A stretch of DNA of 64,000 bases from Actinophytocola sp035995025. GTDB taxonomy: Bacteria; Actinomycetota; Actinomycetes; Mycobacteriales; Pseudonocardiaceae. The stretch is from positions 1 to 64,000 of the forward strand of contig DASYKY010000014.1 of the NCBI GenBank assembly GCA_035995025.1, given 5' to 3'. The position numbers and the translations under genes were made by a program. How positions within the stretch are numbered: position 1 is the first letter of the stretch; every line of letters starts with the position of its first letter. The notes beneath the pieces are model-generated. The model was not told the origin of the DNA. It saw only the letters and a list, made by a program, of their open reading frames with translations, and did not search any database. Shown piece by piece: positions 12,082-20,997 of the stretch.

Positions 12082-13878
12082 TCAGGAATATAGCGCGTCC
12101 ACTTCCTTCGCGAAATCCTTCATGATGACGTTTCTCTTCAGCTTGAGCGACGGCGTGAGGTAGCCGTTCTCCGGGTTGAATTCGGTGTCCAGCACGCGGA
12201 AGCGGCGCACCGACTCGGCCTTCGACACCGCGAGGTTGCCCTCGTCCACGGCCCGCTGGAGCTCGGCGAGCAGGTCGGCGTCCTCGGCCAGATCGGACAC
12301 CGTCGCGGTATCGGACTTTCCGGCCGTCGTCTTCCAGTACGCGAAGTACTCGGCGTCGACGGTGATGAGCGCGGCGATGTACTTCTGCCCGTCGCCGACG
12401 ACGAAAGCCTGGCCCACCAACGGATGCGCGGCGATCCGGTCCTCGATCACCGACGGCGCCACGTTCTTGCCGCCGCTGGTCACCAGGAGCTCCTTCTTCC
12501 GCCCGGTGATCCGCACGAAGCCCTCGGTGTCGAGCTCGCCGAGGTCACCGGTGGCGAACCAGCCCTCGCCGTTGATGGCCTCCTTCGTGGCGTCGTCGTT
12601 GTTCCAGTAGCGGGTGAACACGCCGTCGCCGCGCAGCTCGATCTCGCCGTCCTCGCCGATGCGCACCGCCGTGCCAGGCAGCGGCTTGCCGACCGTGCCC
12701 GGCTTGAACGCGCCCGGCGCGTTGACCACCGACGCGGCGGTCGACTCGGTCAGCCCGTAGCCCTCGAACACGGTGATGCCGACGCCGCGGAAGAAGTGGG
12801 TCAGCCGCGGGCCGAGTGCGGCGCCGCCGGAGATCGCGTACTGCACGTTGCCGCCGAGCGCGGCCCGTAACTTGCTGAACACGAGGCGGTCGAACAACGC
12901 GTGCCGCAGCTTGAGCCCCAGCCCGGCCCGGTCGCCCGCCTCGCTGTAGGCGATCGCGGTGGCCGCGGCGGCGTCGAAGATCCGGCCCTTGCCGTCCTTG
13001 TGCGCCTTCTGCCGCGCGCCGTTGTACACCTTCTCCAGCACGTACGGCACGGACAGGATGAACGTCGGCCGGAACGCGGCGAGGTTGTCGGTCAGCGTCT
13101 TCACGTCGGCCCAGTGCCCGAGCGTGGCGCGGGCGAGCACCGCGCCCACCTCGACCATCCGGCCGAACACGTGCGCGAGCGGCAGGAACAGCAGCGTGGA
13201 GGTCTCCTGGCCCTCGCCGCCCTTGAACATCGGTGCCAGGTACTCGACCGCGTTGCCCACCGAGGCCCACAGGTTCCGGTGGGTCAGCACGACGCCCTTT
13301 GGCCGCCCGGTGGTGCCCGAGGTGTAGATCAGCGTGGCCAGGTCGTCCGGCTTCACCGCCGCGCGCCGGGCCGTGATCTCCTCGTCGGAGGTGTCCTTGC
13401 CGGCCGCGACGAGGGTGTCGACGGCACCGTCGTCGATGCGCCACACGTGCGCGAGGTCGGCCAGCGAGCCGCGGACCGCCTCGACCTTGCCCAGCAGCTC
13501 CTCGTTCTCGACCACGAGCGCCACCGCGCCCGAGTCGGACATGATCCACTCGATCTGCTCGCCGGAGGAGGTCACGTAGATCGGCACCGACGCGGCGCCC
13601 GCGGCCCAGATCGCGAAGTCGAAGAGCGTCCACTCGTAGCAGTTCGCGGCGAGGATGCCGATCCGGTCGCCCGGCTTGATGCCCGACGCGACCAGGCCCT
13701 TGGCGACCTCGACGACGTCGACGGAGAACTGAGCCGCGGTGACGTCGCCCCAGGCACCGCCGACCTTGCGCCGGAACGAGACGGTGTTCGGCGCCTCGTC
13801 GGCGTTGGTGAACACGGCGTCCGCCATACCCCCGCTCGCCGGCACCGTGGCAAGCGGTGGAACCGCGAGTTCTCGCAT
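12082..13878 (-). CDS. fadD15: Long-chain fatty-acid--CoA ligase, FadD15-like
   Basis: 598 residues of the ANL adenylating superfamily. The AMP motif YTSGTTGRPKGVVLTH lies at about residues 180-195, with GYGLTE, then GWFATGDLGELD and the hinge GRKKELLVTSGGKNVAP. The N-terminus MRELAVPP resembles that of mycobacterial FadD15 as I recall it. It activates long-chain fatty acids to acyl-AMP and then acyl-CoA in the cytoplasm. The ATG is preceded by GAGGAG. The lysine-containing C-terminal A10 motif (TPSLKLKRNVI) is intact, so the enzyme should be active. Chain-length preference cannot be read from sequence. Confidence 0.9.
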   Translation of the reverse strand: MRELAVPPLATVPASGGMADAVFTNADEAPNTVSFRRKVGGAWGDVTAAQFSVDVVEVAKGLVASGIKPGDRIGILAANCYEWTLFDFAIWAAGAASVPIYVTSSGEQIEWIMSDSGAVALVVENEELLGKVEAVRGSLADLAHVWRIDDGAVDTLVAAGKDTSDEEITARRAAVKPDDLATLIYTSGTTGRPKGVVLTHRNLWASVGNAVEYLAPMFKGGEGQETSTLLFLPLAHVFGRMVEVGAVLARATLGHWADVKTLTDNLAAFRPTFILSVPYVLEKVYNGARQKAHKDGKGRIFDAAAATAIAYSEAGDRAGLGLKLRHALFDRLVFSKLRAALGGNVQYAISGGAALGPRLTHFFRGVGITVFEGYGLTESTAASVVNAPGAFKPGTVGKPLPGTAVRIGEDGEIELRGDGVFTRYWNNDDATKEAINGEGWFATGDLGELDTEGFVRITGRKKELLVTSGGKNVAPSVIEDRIAAHPLVGQAFVVGDGQKYIAALITVDAEYFAYWKTTAGKSDTATVSDLAEDADLLAELQRAVDEGNLAVSKAESVRRFRVLDTEFNPENGYLTPSLKLKRNVIMKDFAKEVDALYS

Positions 13879-13942
13879 GCTCTACTCCTCGTCGAGGGTC
13901 GATACCTCACGGTAACTTGGTCGTATCTTGCCTGCGAAACGA

Positions 13943-13984
13943 CCCGAGGGCCACCCCCGGACGGTCGCGGGGATGGCCCTCGGG
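13943..13984 (-). terminator. Terminator hairpin after the serine protease gene
   Basis: Arms 13943-13957 (CCCGAGGGCCACCCC) and 13969-13984 pair over 15 bp with a single bulged A. It sits 27 bases beyond the protease stop codon. Confidence 0.75.
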
Positions 13985-14010
13985 CCGGTCGGACTAACCG
14001 GACAGATCAC

Positions 14011-15189
14011 TCACACGCCGAGGGTCCAGCTGTCGATCCGGCCGGTGTCCTGTGCGTACATGTCGCGCACCCGCAGGTTCCAGGTGCCGTTGGCGGTCTC
14101 CGACGACGCGTTCACCGTGTACGTGGCGTTCACGTTGTCCGCCGAGTCGCTGCTGCTGGCGCTCTTCAGCCGGTAGGCCGTGCCGTCCGGGGCGATCAGG
14201 TCGATCTGCAGGTCACCGCGGTAGGTGTGGGTGATGTGCACCTCGGCCGTGGTGCTCGACGACGCGGCGCCGGCGCAGCCGGAGATCGTCACCGGGCTGT
14301 TGACGGCCGCGCCGGCGTCCGGGATCGAGATCCGGCTGACGTTCGCCTGCGTGGTGCACGCCGGCGGCGGGGTGGTGCCACCCAGGTTCGCCGCCGCGGC
14401 GGCGATGGCCGACGCGAACGTGCTGACCTGGCTGTACACGCCCGGGTTCAGCGGCTGCGCGCAGCCGTAGCCCCAGCTCACGATGCCGACCTGGACCCAG
14501 GCGTTCGCGCTGTCGCGGCGGAACATCGGGCCGCCGGAGTCGCCCTGGCAGGTGTCGACGCCGCCGTCGTCCCAGTTGCCCGCGCAGATCTCCTCGTTCG
14601 GCACCAGCTCGGTGTAGGCCGAGCCGCACTGCGCGTCGGTGATGAACGGGACCTGGGCCTTGAGCAGGTAGCGCTGCTGCCCGCCGCCCTCGACCGCGGC
14701 GCCCCAGCCGGCCACGGTGAACGTGCCGTTGTCGTAGGCCGTGGTGCTCGCGACCGGCAGCGTCGGGATGCCGCTGACCGGCGAGGCCAGCTTGATCAGC
14801 GCCCAGTCGTCGCCGGACGGGTTGTTGTAGCCCGGCGCCTGGTAGACGTAGGTGGACTGGCGGGTGATCCGCGCCGGGTCCTGCAGGTCCACCGCGCCCA
14901 TGGTGGCGGTGATGCCGGTGTTGTTGCCGGTGCCGCTCACGCAGTGGGCGGCCGTCAGCACGATCTGGTCGGTGTACATGGCACCGCCGCAGCCCATGGA
15001 CAGCCGCACCATGAACGGGAACTCGCCCTGTGCCGCGCGCGTGCCGCCGACGACCTGTGGCTGCACGTCGTCCGGCGGGGTGGCGGGTGCCGCGAAGGCC
15101 TGGCCCGCGGCCGCGCCGAGCACGGCCGCGGCGCCGACCGCGAGCAGCGTCGCGCGTCTGAACGTCGATTTCCAGGAGAGCAGGGTCAT
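14011..15189 (-). CDS. Secreted trypsin-like serine protease with C-terminal P domain
   Basis: 392 residues. A Sec signal peptide (FRRATLLAVGAAAVLGAAAG, cleavage likely near AFA-APA) is followed by a trypsin domain. The mature-enzyme-like start is VVGGTRAAQGEFPF, with the catalytic triad His in LTAAHC, Asp in DDWALIKL and Ser in CQGDSGGPM. GIVSWGYGCAQP forms the S1 wall. The last 90 residues are a proprotein convertase P (Homo B) domain: THTYRGDLQIDLIAPDGTAY, then SSETANGTWNLRVRD. The ATG has AAGGA upstream. The next gene upstream on the same strand carries an almost identical P domain; the 28-base gap suggests joint expression. Confidence 0.92.
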   Translation of the reverse strand: MTLLSWKSTFRRATLLAVGAAAVLGAAAGQAFAAPATPPDDVQPQVVGGTRAAQGEFPFMVRLSMGCGGAMYTDQIVLTAAHCVSGTGNNTGITATMGAVDLQDPARITRQSTYVYQAPGYNNPSGDDWALIKLASPVSGIPTLPVASTTAYDNGTFTVAGWGAAVEGGGQQRYLLKAQVPFITDAQCGSAYTELVPNEEICAGNWDDGGVDTCQGDSGGPMFRRDSANAWVQVGIVSWGYGCAQPLNPGVYSQVSTFASAIAAAAANLGGTTPPPACTTQANVSRISIPDAGAAVNSPVTISGCAGAASSSTTAEVHITHTYRGDLQIDLIAPDGTAYRLKSASSSDSADNVNATYTVNASSETANGTWNLRVRDMYAQDTGRIDSWTLGV

Positions 15190-15217
15190 CTGGATGTCCT
15201 TTCGGTGTACCGGAAAC

Positions 15218-16873
15218 TCAGAAGGTGAGCCGCCAGGAGTCGATGAGGCCGGTGTCGGCCGAGAACAGGTCGCGCACGCGCAGCTGCCAGGTGCCGTTCG
15301 CGACCTCGCTGGACGCGTTGACCGTGTAGGTCTCGATCACGTTGTCCGCCGAGTCGTTGCTGGTGTTCTGCAGCCGGTAGGTGCTGCCGTCCGGGGCGAC
15401 CAGGTCGATCTGCAGGTCACCGCGGTACGTGTGTTTGATGTCGACCGCGACTCGCAGGCCCGCGGGCGCGTTGCCGGGCACGCCGGTCACCGCGATCGAG
15501 CTGGACACCGCGGCGCCCGCGTCGGGGATGTTCACGTCGTCCGCGTTCTCGAACGACGGGCCGGCCGGCGGCGGCTCGGTGCCGTCGCAGGTCGCGCCGA
15601 TCACCCGCGGCGGGCAGTCGGAGTAGTCGAGCAGCGTCAGCACGGACTCGCGGTTGCGCGTGGTCTCCCGGCCGATCACCTCGTCGGGCGGGTAGAACCC
15701 GTCGATGCCGCCGGAGGACGGGTACATCTCGAACGTGAAGGAGTAGACGTGCTGGGTCGCCCACAGCCAGTCGTCGATCGAGCCGTCGGTGATGTAGAGG
15801 TCCGAGGCCTGTTCGGGGGTGTAGCCGTTCGAGGCGGCCAGCTGCCGGCCCAGCGTCGAGAACGTGTCGTAGTCCTGCTGGGTCATGCCGGGCCCGGTGT
15901 TCGCGGTCGTGTAGCCGTACGGCCAGAGCACCAGCTCGGCGAACGTGTGGAAGTCGATGTTGGTCTTGATCTGCTGCACGCCGCCGACGACGCGGGTGCG
16001 CACGAAGTCCATGACCAGCGCGACCTCGGGCGACGATCCGGCGGACGCGCCGCGGTAGGTCTCGCTCGACGGCGAGCCGGACGAACCGCCGCAGCAGCCC
16101 CAGTTGTAGGGCCAGTTGCGGTTGAGGTCGGTGCCGATCGCGGAGCTGCCCGGGTTCGGCTGCCGGTTCTTGCGCCAGCCCGCGTAGGAGCCGGTGCTGA
16201 TGTCGTACTCGCCGCCGTCGGGGTTCATGTCCGGGACGATCCAGATCTCCCGGCTGTCGACCAGGTTCGTGATCCTGGTGTCCGAGCCGTACTTGGTCGT
16301 CAGCTCGTTCAGCAGGTACAGCGCCATCTCGACGGTGAGGTGCTCGCGCGCGTGCTGGTGCGCGGTGAACAGCACCTCGGGCTCGTCCTCGTCGGTGCCG
16401 ACGTTGTCGGAGACCTTCAGCGCGACGATGTCGCGGTTCTCGTAGGAGTGCCCGATCAGCCGGCGGCTGACCAGGTCCGGGTAGGCCGACAGCACGGCGC
16501 TGATCGCGGTGTTGGTCTCGGCGTAGTTGTGGTAGCCCGAGTCGGCGGGCGGGAAGTCCAGCGGCGCGGCGTCTTCGGCCGCCGCGGGTGCCTTGTCGGC
16601 GTCGACGGTGAGGCCGAGCGCCTTGATCCGCTGGAGCTCGGCGGGGGTCGCGGTGACGTTCAGCATGCCGCCGTGGTCGACGGAGTTGATCACGGCGCCC
16701 GTCTTGGCCACGGCGTTGCGGACGTGGGTGTCGATGGTGCCGGAGACGAAGTACTCGGCGGAAGCACGAGGACCGGCGGGCGCGGACTCGGAGGCCGCGG
16801 TGCCTGCCGTGGGCAGAACCAAGGACAGGGCGACCAGCGCCCCGATCACGATGGATGGGCGTGTCTGTCTCAC
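15218..16873 (-). CDS. Secreted M14 zinc carboxypeptidase with C-terminal P domain
   Basis: 551 residues from a GTG with GGAGG 5 bases upstream; the frame is open further but those residues are not signal-like. Signal peptide SIVIGALVALSLVLPTAGTA. The M14 domain shows the zinc pair in TAHQHAREHLTVEM, the substrate-site NRNWPYNWG, the third zinc His in NIDFHTFAELVLWPYG and the catalytic Glu in YSFTFEMYP. A P domain follows (KHTYRGDLQIDLVAPDGSTY to the end), nearly matching that of the neighbouring serine protease. A secreted peptidase that trims C-terminal residues, probably acting with the endoprotease. Related to actinomycete zinc carboxypeptidases. Confidence 0.92.
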   Translation of the reverse strand: MRQTRPSIVIGALVALSLVLPTAGTAASESAPAGPRASAEYFVSGTIDTHVRNAVAKTGAVINSVDHGGMLNVTATPAELQRIKALGLTVDADKAPAAAEDAAPLDFPPADSGYHNYAETNTAISAVLSAYPDLVSRRLIGHSYENRDIVALKVSDNVGTDEDEPEVLFTAHQHAREHLTVEMALYLLNELTTKYGSDTRITNLVDSREIWIVPDMNPDGGEYDISTGSYAGWRKNRQPNPGSSAIGTDLNRNWPYNWGCCGGSSGSPSSETYRGASAGSSPEVALVMDFVRTRVVGGVQQIKTNIDFHTFAELVLWPYGYTTANTGPGMTQQDYDTFSTLGRQLAASNGYTPEQASDLYITDGSIDDWLWATQHVYSFTFEMYPSSGGIDGFYPPDEVIGRETTRNRESVLTLLDYSDCPPRVIGATCDGTEPPPAGPSFENADDVNIPDAGAAVSSSIAVTGVPGNAPAGLRVAVDIKHTYRGDLQIDLVAPDGSTYRLQNTSNDSADNVIETYTVNASSEVANGTWQLRVRDLFSADTGLIDSWRLTF

Positions 16874-17064
16874 GCGTTCCTCCCGCAGGGTGCGCCGGTT
16901 AGGGTCGGCGCTGGAGGTTGATATGCAGTTGTGGGCGAGGAGCCGGACCGAAACCCGGTGGGGTGCCCTCACGGCCCGGCTTTCGCCTGGTAGCTGATGT
17001 TCACCTGAGACAGACCCGGCCACAAGAGGTCAAACGGGCGTTTAGTCCGACTCTTTGTTACCAG

Positions 17065-18615
17065 TTAACGGATGCCGAGCAGGCGCAGCAGCCGCAGCGA
17101 AGCCGCCATGACCTTGGTGAACAGCCCGTAGGGCACCCACCTGGGTGGGTTGAGCATCGCGATCCGTTGCGTGCCAATCGTTTGCGCCTCGGTGTACTTG
17201 AGCAGGCCCTCCGCGCCGTGCCGGCGCCCGAGGCCTGAGTGGCCCATGCCGCCCATGGGCGCGTCGATGCTGCCGTAGGCCGAGGCGTAGCCGTCGTTGA
17301 CGTTGACCGTGCCGGCCCGCAGCCGCTGCGCCACCCGCGTCGCGCGGGCCCGGTCGCGGCCGAACACGCTGGCGTTGAGCCCGTACTCGGTCTGGTTCGC
17401 CAGCGCCACGCCCTCGTCGTCGGACGCGAACGGATACAGCGACACGACCGGGCCGAACGTCTCCGCGGCGTGCGGGAGCATCTCCGGCGTGACGTCGGTG
17501 AGCACGGTCGGCTCGTAGAAGTACGGGCCGATGTCGGGGCGCGGGCGGCCGCCGGTGAGCACGGTGGCGCCCTTCGCGCGGGCGTCGTCGACGTGCTCGC
17601 CGACGGTCTTGAGCGCGCGCTGGGAGGTCAGCGAGCCCATGTCGGCGGCGTAGTCGAACCCGGTGCGCAGCTGGACGCGGCCGGTCTCGGCGACGAACGC
17701 GCCGGCGAAGGCGTCGAAGATCGAGTCGTGCACGTAGATCCGCTCGATCGAGATGCACAGCTGCCCGGCGTTGGCGAAGCAGGCGCGCACGGCCGCCTTC
17801 GCGGTGGCGGCGACGTTCGCGTCGTCGAGCACGACCATCGGGTTCTTGCCGCCCAGCTCGAGCGAGCAGCCGATGAGCCGGCGCCCGGCCCGCTCGGCGA
17901 TCAGCGTGCCGGTGCGGGTGGAGCCGGTGAAGCCGACGTAGTCGCAGGTGTCCACGACGGCGCCGCCGACCGCGGGCCCGTCGCCGAGCACGACCGCCAG
18001 CACGTCCGGTGGCAGGCCGGCGCGGTGCAGGAGCTCGACGCCGAAGAGCGGGCTGAGCGCGGTCTGCCGGTCCGGCATGGCGATCACCGCGTTGCCGGCC
18101 ATGAGCGCGGGGACGAGGTCGCCGAGCGCGAGCGTGAACGGGTAGTTCCAGGGCGAGATGATGCCGACGACACCCTTGGGACGGCGGTGCTCGGCGGCCG
18201 CGACCGCGCCGGGCAGCAGGCCGGCGCGCCGCCGCGGGCGCAGCAGCTTCGGCGCCTTGCGCACGTAGTAGCTGGTCACCAGCAGCGGCTCGCACAGCTC
18301 CTCGAACGCGTCGCGGCGGGCCTTGCCGGTCTCGGCCTGGATGAGGTCGAGGACGACGTCGCGGTGGCGCAGCAGCAGGTCGTGGAAGCGGGTGAAGACG
18401 GCCAGCCGCTCGGCGAGCGGGGTCGCGGCCCACGCCCGCTGCGCGCGGGTGGCCCGCTCGAACGCGGTGTGCACGTCGGCGCCGGTGGACTCGGGGAGCG
18501 TGGCCAGCTCGCCGCCGGAGAACACGGCCGTCGTGGTGAACGTGGAGCCGGGCTCGGCGACCACCCGGGCGCGGAGGCGGTCGAGCAGGTCGTCGGTGAG
18601 CGACGCGGGCCTCAT
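17065..18615 (-). CDS. gabD2: Succinate-semialdehyde dehydrogenase (GabD2-like)
   Basis: 516 residues. Aldehyde dehydrogenase fold with GVVGIISPWNYPFTL (NAD(P) site), FTGSTRTG, the general-base Glu in SLELGGKNPMVV and the nucleophile Cys in NAGQLCISIERIYV. MGGMGHSGLGRRHGAEGLLKYTE closes the domain. The whole chain lines up well with mycobacterial GabD2 as I recall it. The ATG lies inside the stop of the preceding SDR gene (ATGA), so the two are translationally coupled. It oxidises succinate semialdehyde or a related aldehyde to the acid; a broader aldehyde substrate is possible given the SDR partner. Confidence 0.88.
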   Translation of the reverse strand: MRPASLTDDLLDRLRARVVAEPGSTFTTTAVFSGGELATLPESTGADVHTAFERATRAQRAWAATPLAERLAVFTRFHDLLLRHRDVVLDLIQAETGKARRDAFEELCEPLLVTSYYVRKAPKLLRPRRRAGLLPGAVAAAEHRRPKGVVGIISPWNYPFTLALGDLVPALMAGNAVIAMPDRQTALSPLFGVELLHRAGLPPDVLAVVLGDGPAVGGAVVDTCDYVGFTGSTRTGTLIAERAGRRLIGCSLELGGKNPMVVLDDANVAATAKAAVRACFANAGQLCISIERIYVHDSIFDAFAGAFVAETGRVQLRTGFDYAADMGSLTSQRALKTVGEHVDDARAKGATVLTGGRPRPDIGPYFYEPTVLTDVTPEMLPHAAETFGPVVSLYPFASDDEGVALANQTEYGLNASVFGRDRARATRVAQRLRAGTVNVNDGYASAYGSIDAPMGGMGHSGLGRRHGAEGLLKYTEAQTIGTQRIAMLNPPRWVPYGLFTKVMAASLRLLRLLGIR

Positions 18616-19472
18616 CCGGTGATCTCCCGGTCGCTGCCCGGCGCGCTCGCGGCGGCGCGGGCCTCGTACCCGGCGCGGGCGCCGCGCTCGGCGTCGAGGA
18701 GGACCTGGTCGCCCTTGAGGGTGCGGACGATCCACTCGGCGGCGGAGCGGGGCAGCAGCCGGGTGATGCGGTTCATCGCGTCGAGCGAGCCGGGTACGTA
18801 GACCTCGAACCGGGGCCTGCGCAGGGCCTTCACGATGGCGTCGGCGACGTCGGTGGCGTCGACCGACTTGAAGAAGCGGGCCTCCTTCAGCCCGGCGGCG
18901 AGCTCGGTGCGCACGATCGCCGGCAGCACCACGGTCAAGTCGACGCCCGAGCCGCGCAGCTCCGCGCGGACCGCCTCGGACAGCCCGACGACGCCGTGCT
19001 TGGTGGCGCAGTACGTGGCGCCGCCGGGGAAGCCGGCCTTGCCCGCGGCGGACGCGATGTTGACGATGTGGCCGGATTTTCGTGGCCGCATCCGTTTGAC
19101 CGCCTCGCGGGTGCCGTGGATGACCGCGTGCAGGTTGATCTCGAGCTGGTGGGTCGTCGAGCGGTCGGACTCGTCCTCGAACCGGCCGAGCGGCATGATG
19201 CCGGCGTTGTTGACCAGGACGTCGATCGGCCCGAGCCGGCCCTCGACCTCCTCCAGGAACTTCGTGAACCCCGCCCGGTCGGTGACGTCGAGCTCGAAGG
19301 CGGCCGCGCCCAGCTCGGCGGCGGTCTGCTCGGCGACGGCGAAGTCCAGGTCCCCGATGGCGACCGTGGCACCCTCCCGGCGCAGCGCCGCCGCGGTGGC
19401 GGCCCCGATCCCGCGCGCCCCTCCCGTGATCGCGACGATCTTCCCGGCGAGCGAGCGGGGCGGACGAGCCAT
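18612..19472 (-). CDS. Short-chain dehydrogenase/reductase
   Basis: 286 residues, classical SDR: TGGARGIG (cofactor), LVNNAGIMPLG, catalytic Ser in NIASAAGKAG and YCATK for Tyr/Lys. The start is MVMARPPRS; I choose the second ATG (19472) because GGGAG lies 6 bases before it and directly abuts the first ATG (19478). A C-terminal extension of about 60 residues (RLLPRSAAEWIVRTLKGDQVLL) is amphipathic, as in membrane-associated SDRs. It is coupled to the downstream aldehyde dehydrogenase by a 4-base overlap, suggesting alcohol or steroid-like substrate oxidation followed by aldehyde oxidation. Substrate unknown. Confidence 0.88.
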   Translation of the reverse strand: MARPPRSLAGKIVAITGGARGIGAATAAALRREGATVAIGDLDFAVAEQTAAELGAAAFELDVTDRAGFTKFLEEVEGRLGPIDVLVNNAGIMPLGRFEDESDRSTTHQLEINLHAVIHGTREAVKRMRPRKSGHIVNIASAAGKAGFPGGATYCATKHGVVGLSEAVRAELRGSGVDLTVVLPAIVRTELAAGLKEARFFKSVDATDVADAIVKALRRPRFEVYVPGSLDAMNRITRLLPRSAAEWIVRTLKGDQVLLDAERGARAGYEARAAASAPGSDREITG

Positions 19473-19550
19473 CACCATCTCCCGACGTACTGCGGCACAA
19501 ATACAGTCCGGCAGGAATGTTTCCGCCTTTGGCCGCCCCACGCAAGCCGC

Positions 19551-19606
19551 GAGTCCAACGCTCCACCCCCGCGAGTCCAACGCCCGGCGTCGGTGAGTCC
19601 AACGCT
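19551..19606 (+). repeat. Three copies of GAGTCCAACGC
   Basis: Copies at 19551-19562, 19573-19583 and 19595-19606, spaced about 22 bases apart, upstream of the DUF559-like gene. The same core in opposite orientation occurs three times just after that gene. Confidence 0.85.
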
Positions 19607-19715
19607 CTGGCCTGGGCGGGTCGCACGATTTCGAGTTGTCCACAGCTGTCCGGGTTGTCCACAGTTCCTTGCCACGCCCGTTCGTTCATGCCTTCTGCGC
19701 GGCACAGTCGACCGC

Positions 19716-20615
19716 ATGGTCGAACTGCCTTCCGGTTTGCACGGTGCACACCTACGCGATGAGCTGCGAAATCGGCTCGGCAGCCGACAGCTGAGCGCTG
19801 CCATCAGAGACGGACGCCTCGTCCCCTTCGCGCGCGGTGTGCTGGTCGAGCGACATCGCGTCCTGGACATGTGGACCCGGTCGGCCGCGGCGCTGCTGCA
19901 AGTCGGTGGCCGGGCTCTGGTCACGAGTCACACGGCTGCCTGGCTCCTCGGATGTACTGCCGCCGAGTCGGGCGAGGTGCACGTGCTGGTCGGCTACGAC
20001 CGTCCAGTGCGTCGTGGTCGCGGTGTGATGGTTCACCACGGCACCTTCGACGAGCAGGACGTCGTGGAGCTGCAAGGTCTGCGTCTTCACATGCTCGAGT
20101 GCGCGATCGCGGAGCTGCTCTGCCGAGGTGCCCGCCGAACAGCGCTCGCGTGCGGGGATCAAGCACTTGCCCGTATGCCGGCGAACGAGAGGAAGGCGTT
20201 CCGGGCCGAGGTCTTACATCGAATTCATGCCCGTCATGATCCGCGTGGCCGGCGCCGCGGGGAGATTCTTCTGTTGCTGGCCAACGGCTTGGCCGAGTCC
20301 CCGGCGGAAAGCTGGTTGCTGCTCGGATTCTTCGACGACGGGCTACCGATCCCGCGCCAACAGCTGCCGGTGCTCGACCTGGCTGGACGGGAGCGATACA
20401 GGCTGGACTTTGCCTGGGAAGAGGCGCGAGTGGCGGTGGAGTACGACGGCTATGCGGCGCACGTCGGCAGAGCTGATCGCGACGTCGCCCGGCAAGTCGA
20501 CCTCGAGCGGCGCGGCTGGCTGGTGATCAGGGCCGGCGCCGAGGACATACGCGATCCGGCCCGGCTGCACCGCGAGATCCGCCGCGCACTGGGGCGTCGA
20601 AGATTCGCGGCATAG
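19716..20615 (+). CDS. DUF559-like protein with N-terminal AbiEi-like region
   Basis: 299 residues. The N-terminal half has the helical/winged-helix pattern of AbiEi-type antitoxin domains (LRNRLGSRQLSAAIRDGRLVPFARGVLV). The C-terminal part resembles the DUF559/very-short-patch-repair endonuclease fold: LDFAWEEARVAVEYDGYAAH followed by RDVARQVDLERRGWLVIR, where the Asp, Glu and Glu/Lys-like positions of a PD-(D/E)xK core can be placed. Such single genes are common in actinobacteria and their role is unproven. No partner toxin gene adjoins. Its base use is slightly less GC-rich than its neighbours, and repeat clusters in inverted orientation flank it, both hints of mobility. Confidence 0.7.
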   Translation: MVELPSGLHGAHLRDELRNRLGSRQLSAAIRDGRLVPFARGVLVERHRVLDMWTRSAAALLQVGGRALVTSHTAAWLLGCTAAESGEVHVLVGYDRPVRRGRGVMVHHGTFDEQDVVELQGLRLHMLECAIAELLCRGARRTALACGDQALARMPANERKAFRAEVLHRIHARHDPRGRRRGEILLLLANGLAESPAESWLLLGFFDDGLPIPRQQLPVLDLAGRERYRLDFAWEEARVAVEYDGYAAHVGRADRDVARQVDLERRGWLVIRAGAEDIRDPARLHREIRRALGRRRFAA

Positions 20616-20649
20616 CTGCCGGGCCGGAGGGTGTCGGTGACGTCGGGAA

Positions 20650-20703
20650 CGTTGGACTCGGGAGCGCGGAGTGTTGGACTCGCGCGACCGGAGTGTTGGA
20701 CTC
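20650..20703 (-). repeat. Three copies of the inverted repeat core (GTTGGACTC)
   Basis: Copies at 20650-20659, 20671-20681 and 20693-20703, 21-22 bases apart, complementary to the cluster at 19551-19606 and lying 35 bases after the DUF559-like stop codon. Confidence 0.85.
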
Positions 20704-20728
20704 GCGGGGTTGGTGGCCGGCGGGGCGG

Positions 20729-20911
20729 TCACGGGTGGCGGAGCACGCCGTCGCGGGACAGAAGCTCGGCGGTGATGCGCTCGGTGTCGCGGTCCTGGAT
20801 GTCCGAGCTGCCGGACAGGTACGGGTGCTTCGCGGTGGCCTGCCGGGCGCGGTTGCGCTCCAGGCCGTAGATGACGAGTCCGATGATGATGGCGGTGACC
20901 AGGAGTTCCAT
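20729..20911 (-). CDS. Small membrane protein, unknown function
   Basis: 60 residues: MELLVTAIIIGLVIYGLERNR gives one N-terminal transmembrane helix followed by a charged cytoplasmic tail (SSDIQDRDTERITAELLSRD). It starts with ATG but has no convincing ribosome binding site. It is divergent from the GlxA-type regulator; the 86 bases between the starts hold a perfect palindrome, so the regulator may control it. I do not recognise a family. Confidence 0.6.
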   Translation of the reverse strand: MELLVTAIIIGLVIYGLERNRARQATAKHPYLSGSSDIQDRDTERITAELLSRDGVLRHP

Positions 20912-20936
20912 GGCACTAAGTTTGCGCTAGTCGCAT

Positions 20937-20956
20937 TACTGCCAACAGTGGCAGTA
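20937..20956. promoter_or_regulatory. Operator-like palindrome between divergent genes
   Basis: TACTGCCA, 4-base spacer, TGGCAGTA: an 8-bp perfect inverted repeat about 41 bases upstream of the GlxA-type regulator start and 26 bases upstream of the small membrane gene. A further CTGCCA half-site occurs around 20978-20983. Confidence 0.6.
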
Positions 20957-20997
20957 CAGACCTTGTGCATCAATATTCTGCCATCTACGCTGAGGCC

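Noticed and set aside
12901..15228. 775-codon plus-strand open frame
   Set aside because: Crosses the antisense of two real genes (acyl-CoA ligase and serine protease), has no domain pattern and is a codon-bias shadow.
19716..20615. Toxin-antitoxin (AbiE-type) module
   Set aside because: Only an AbiEi-like N-terminal region in a fused DUF559-like protein; no AbiEii partner gene adjoins.
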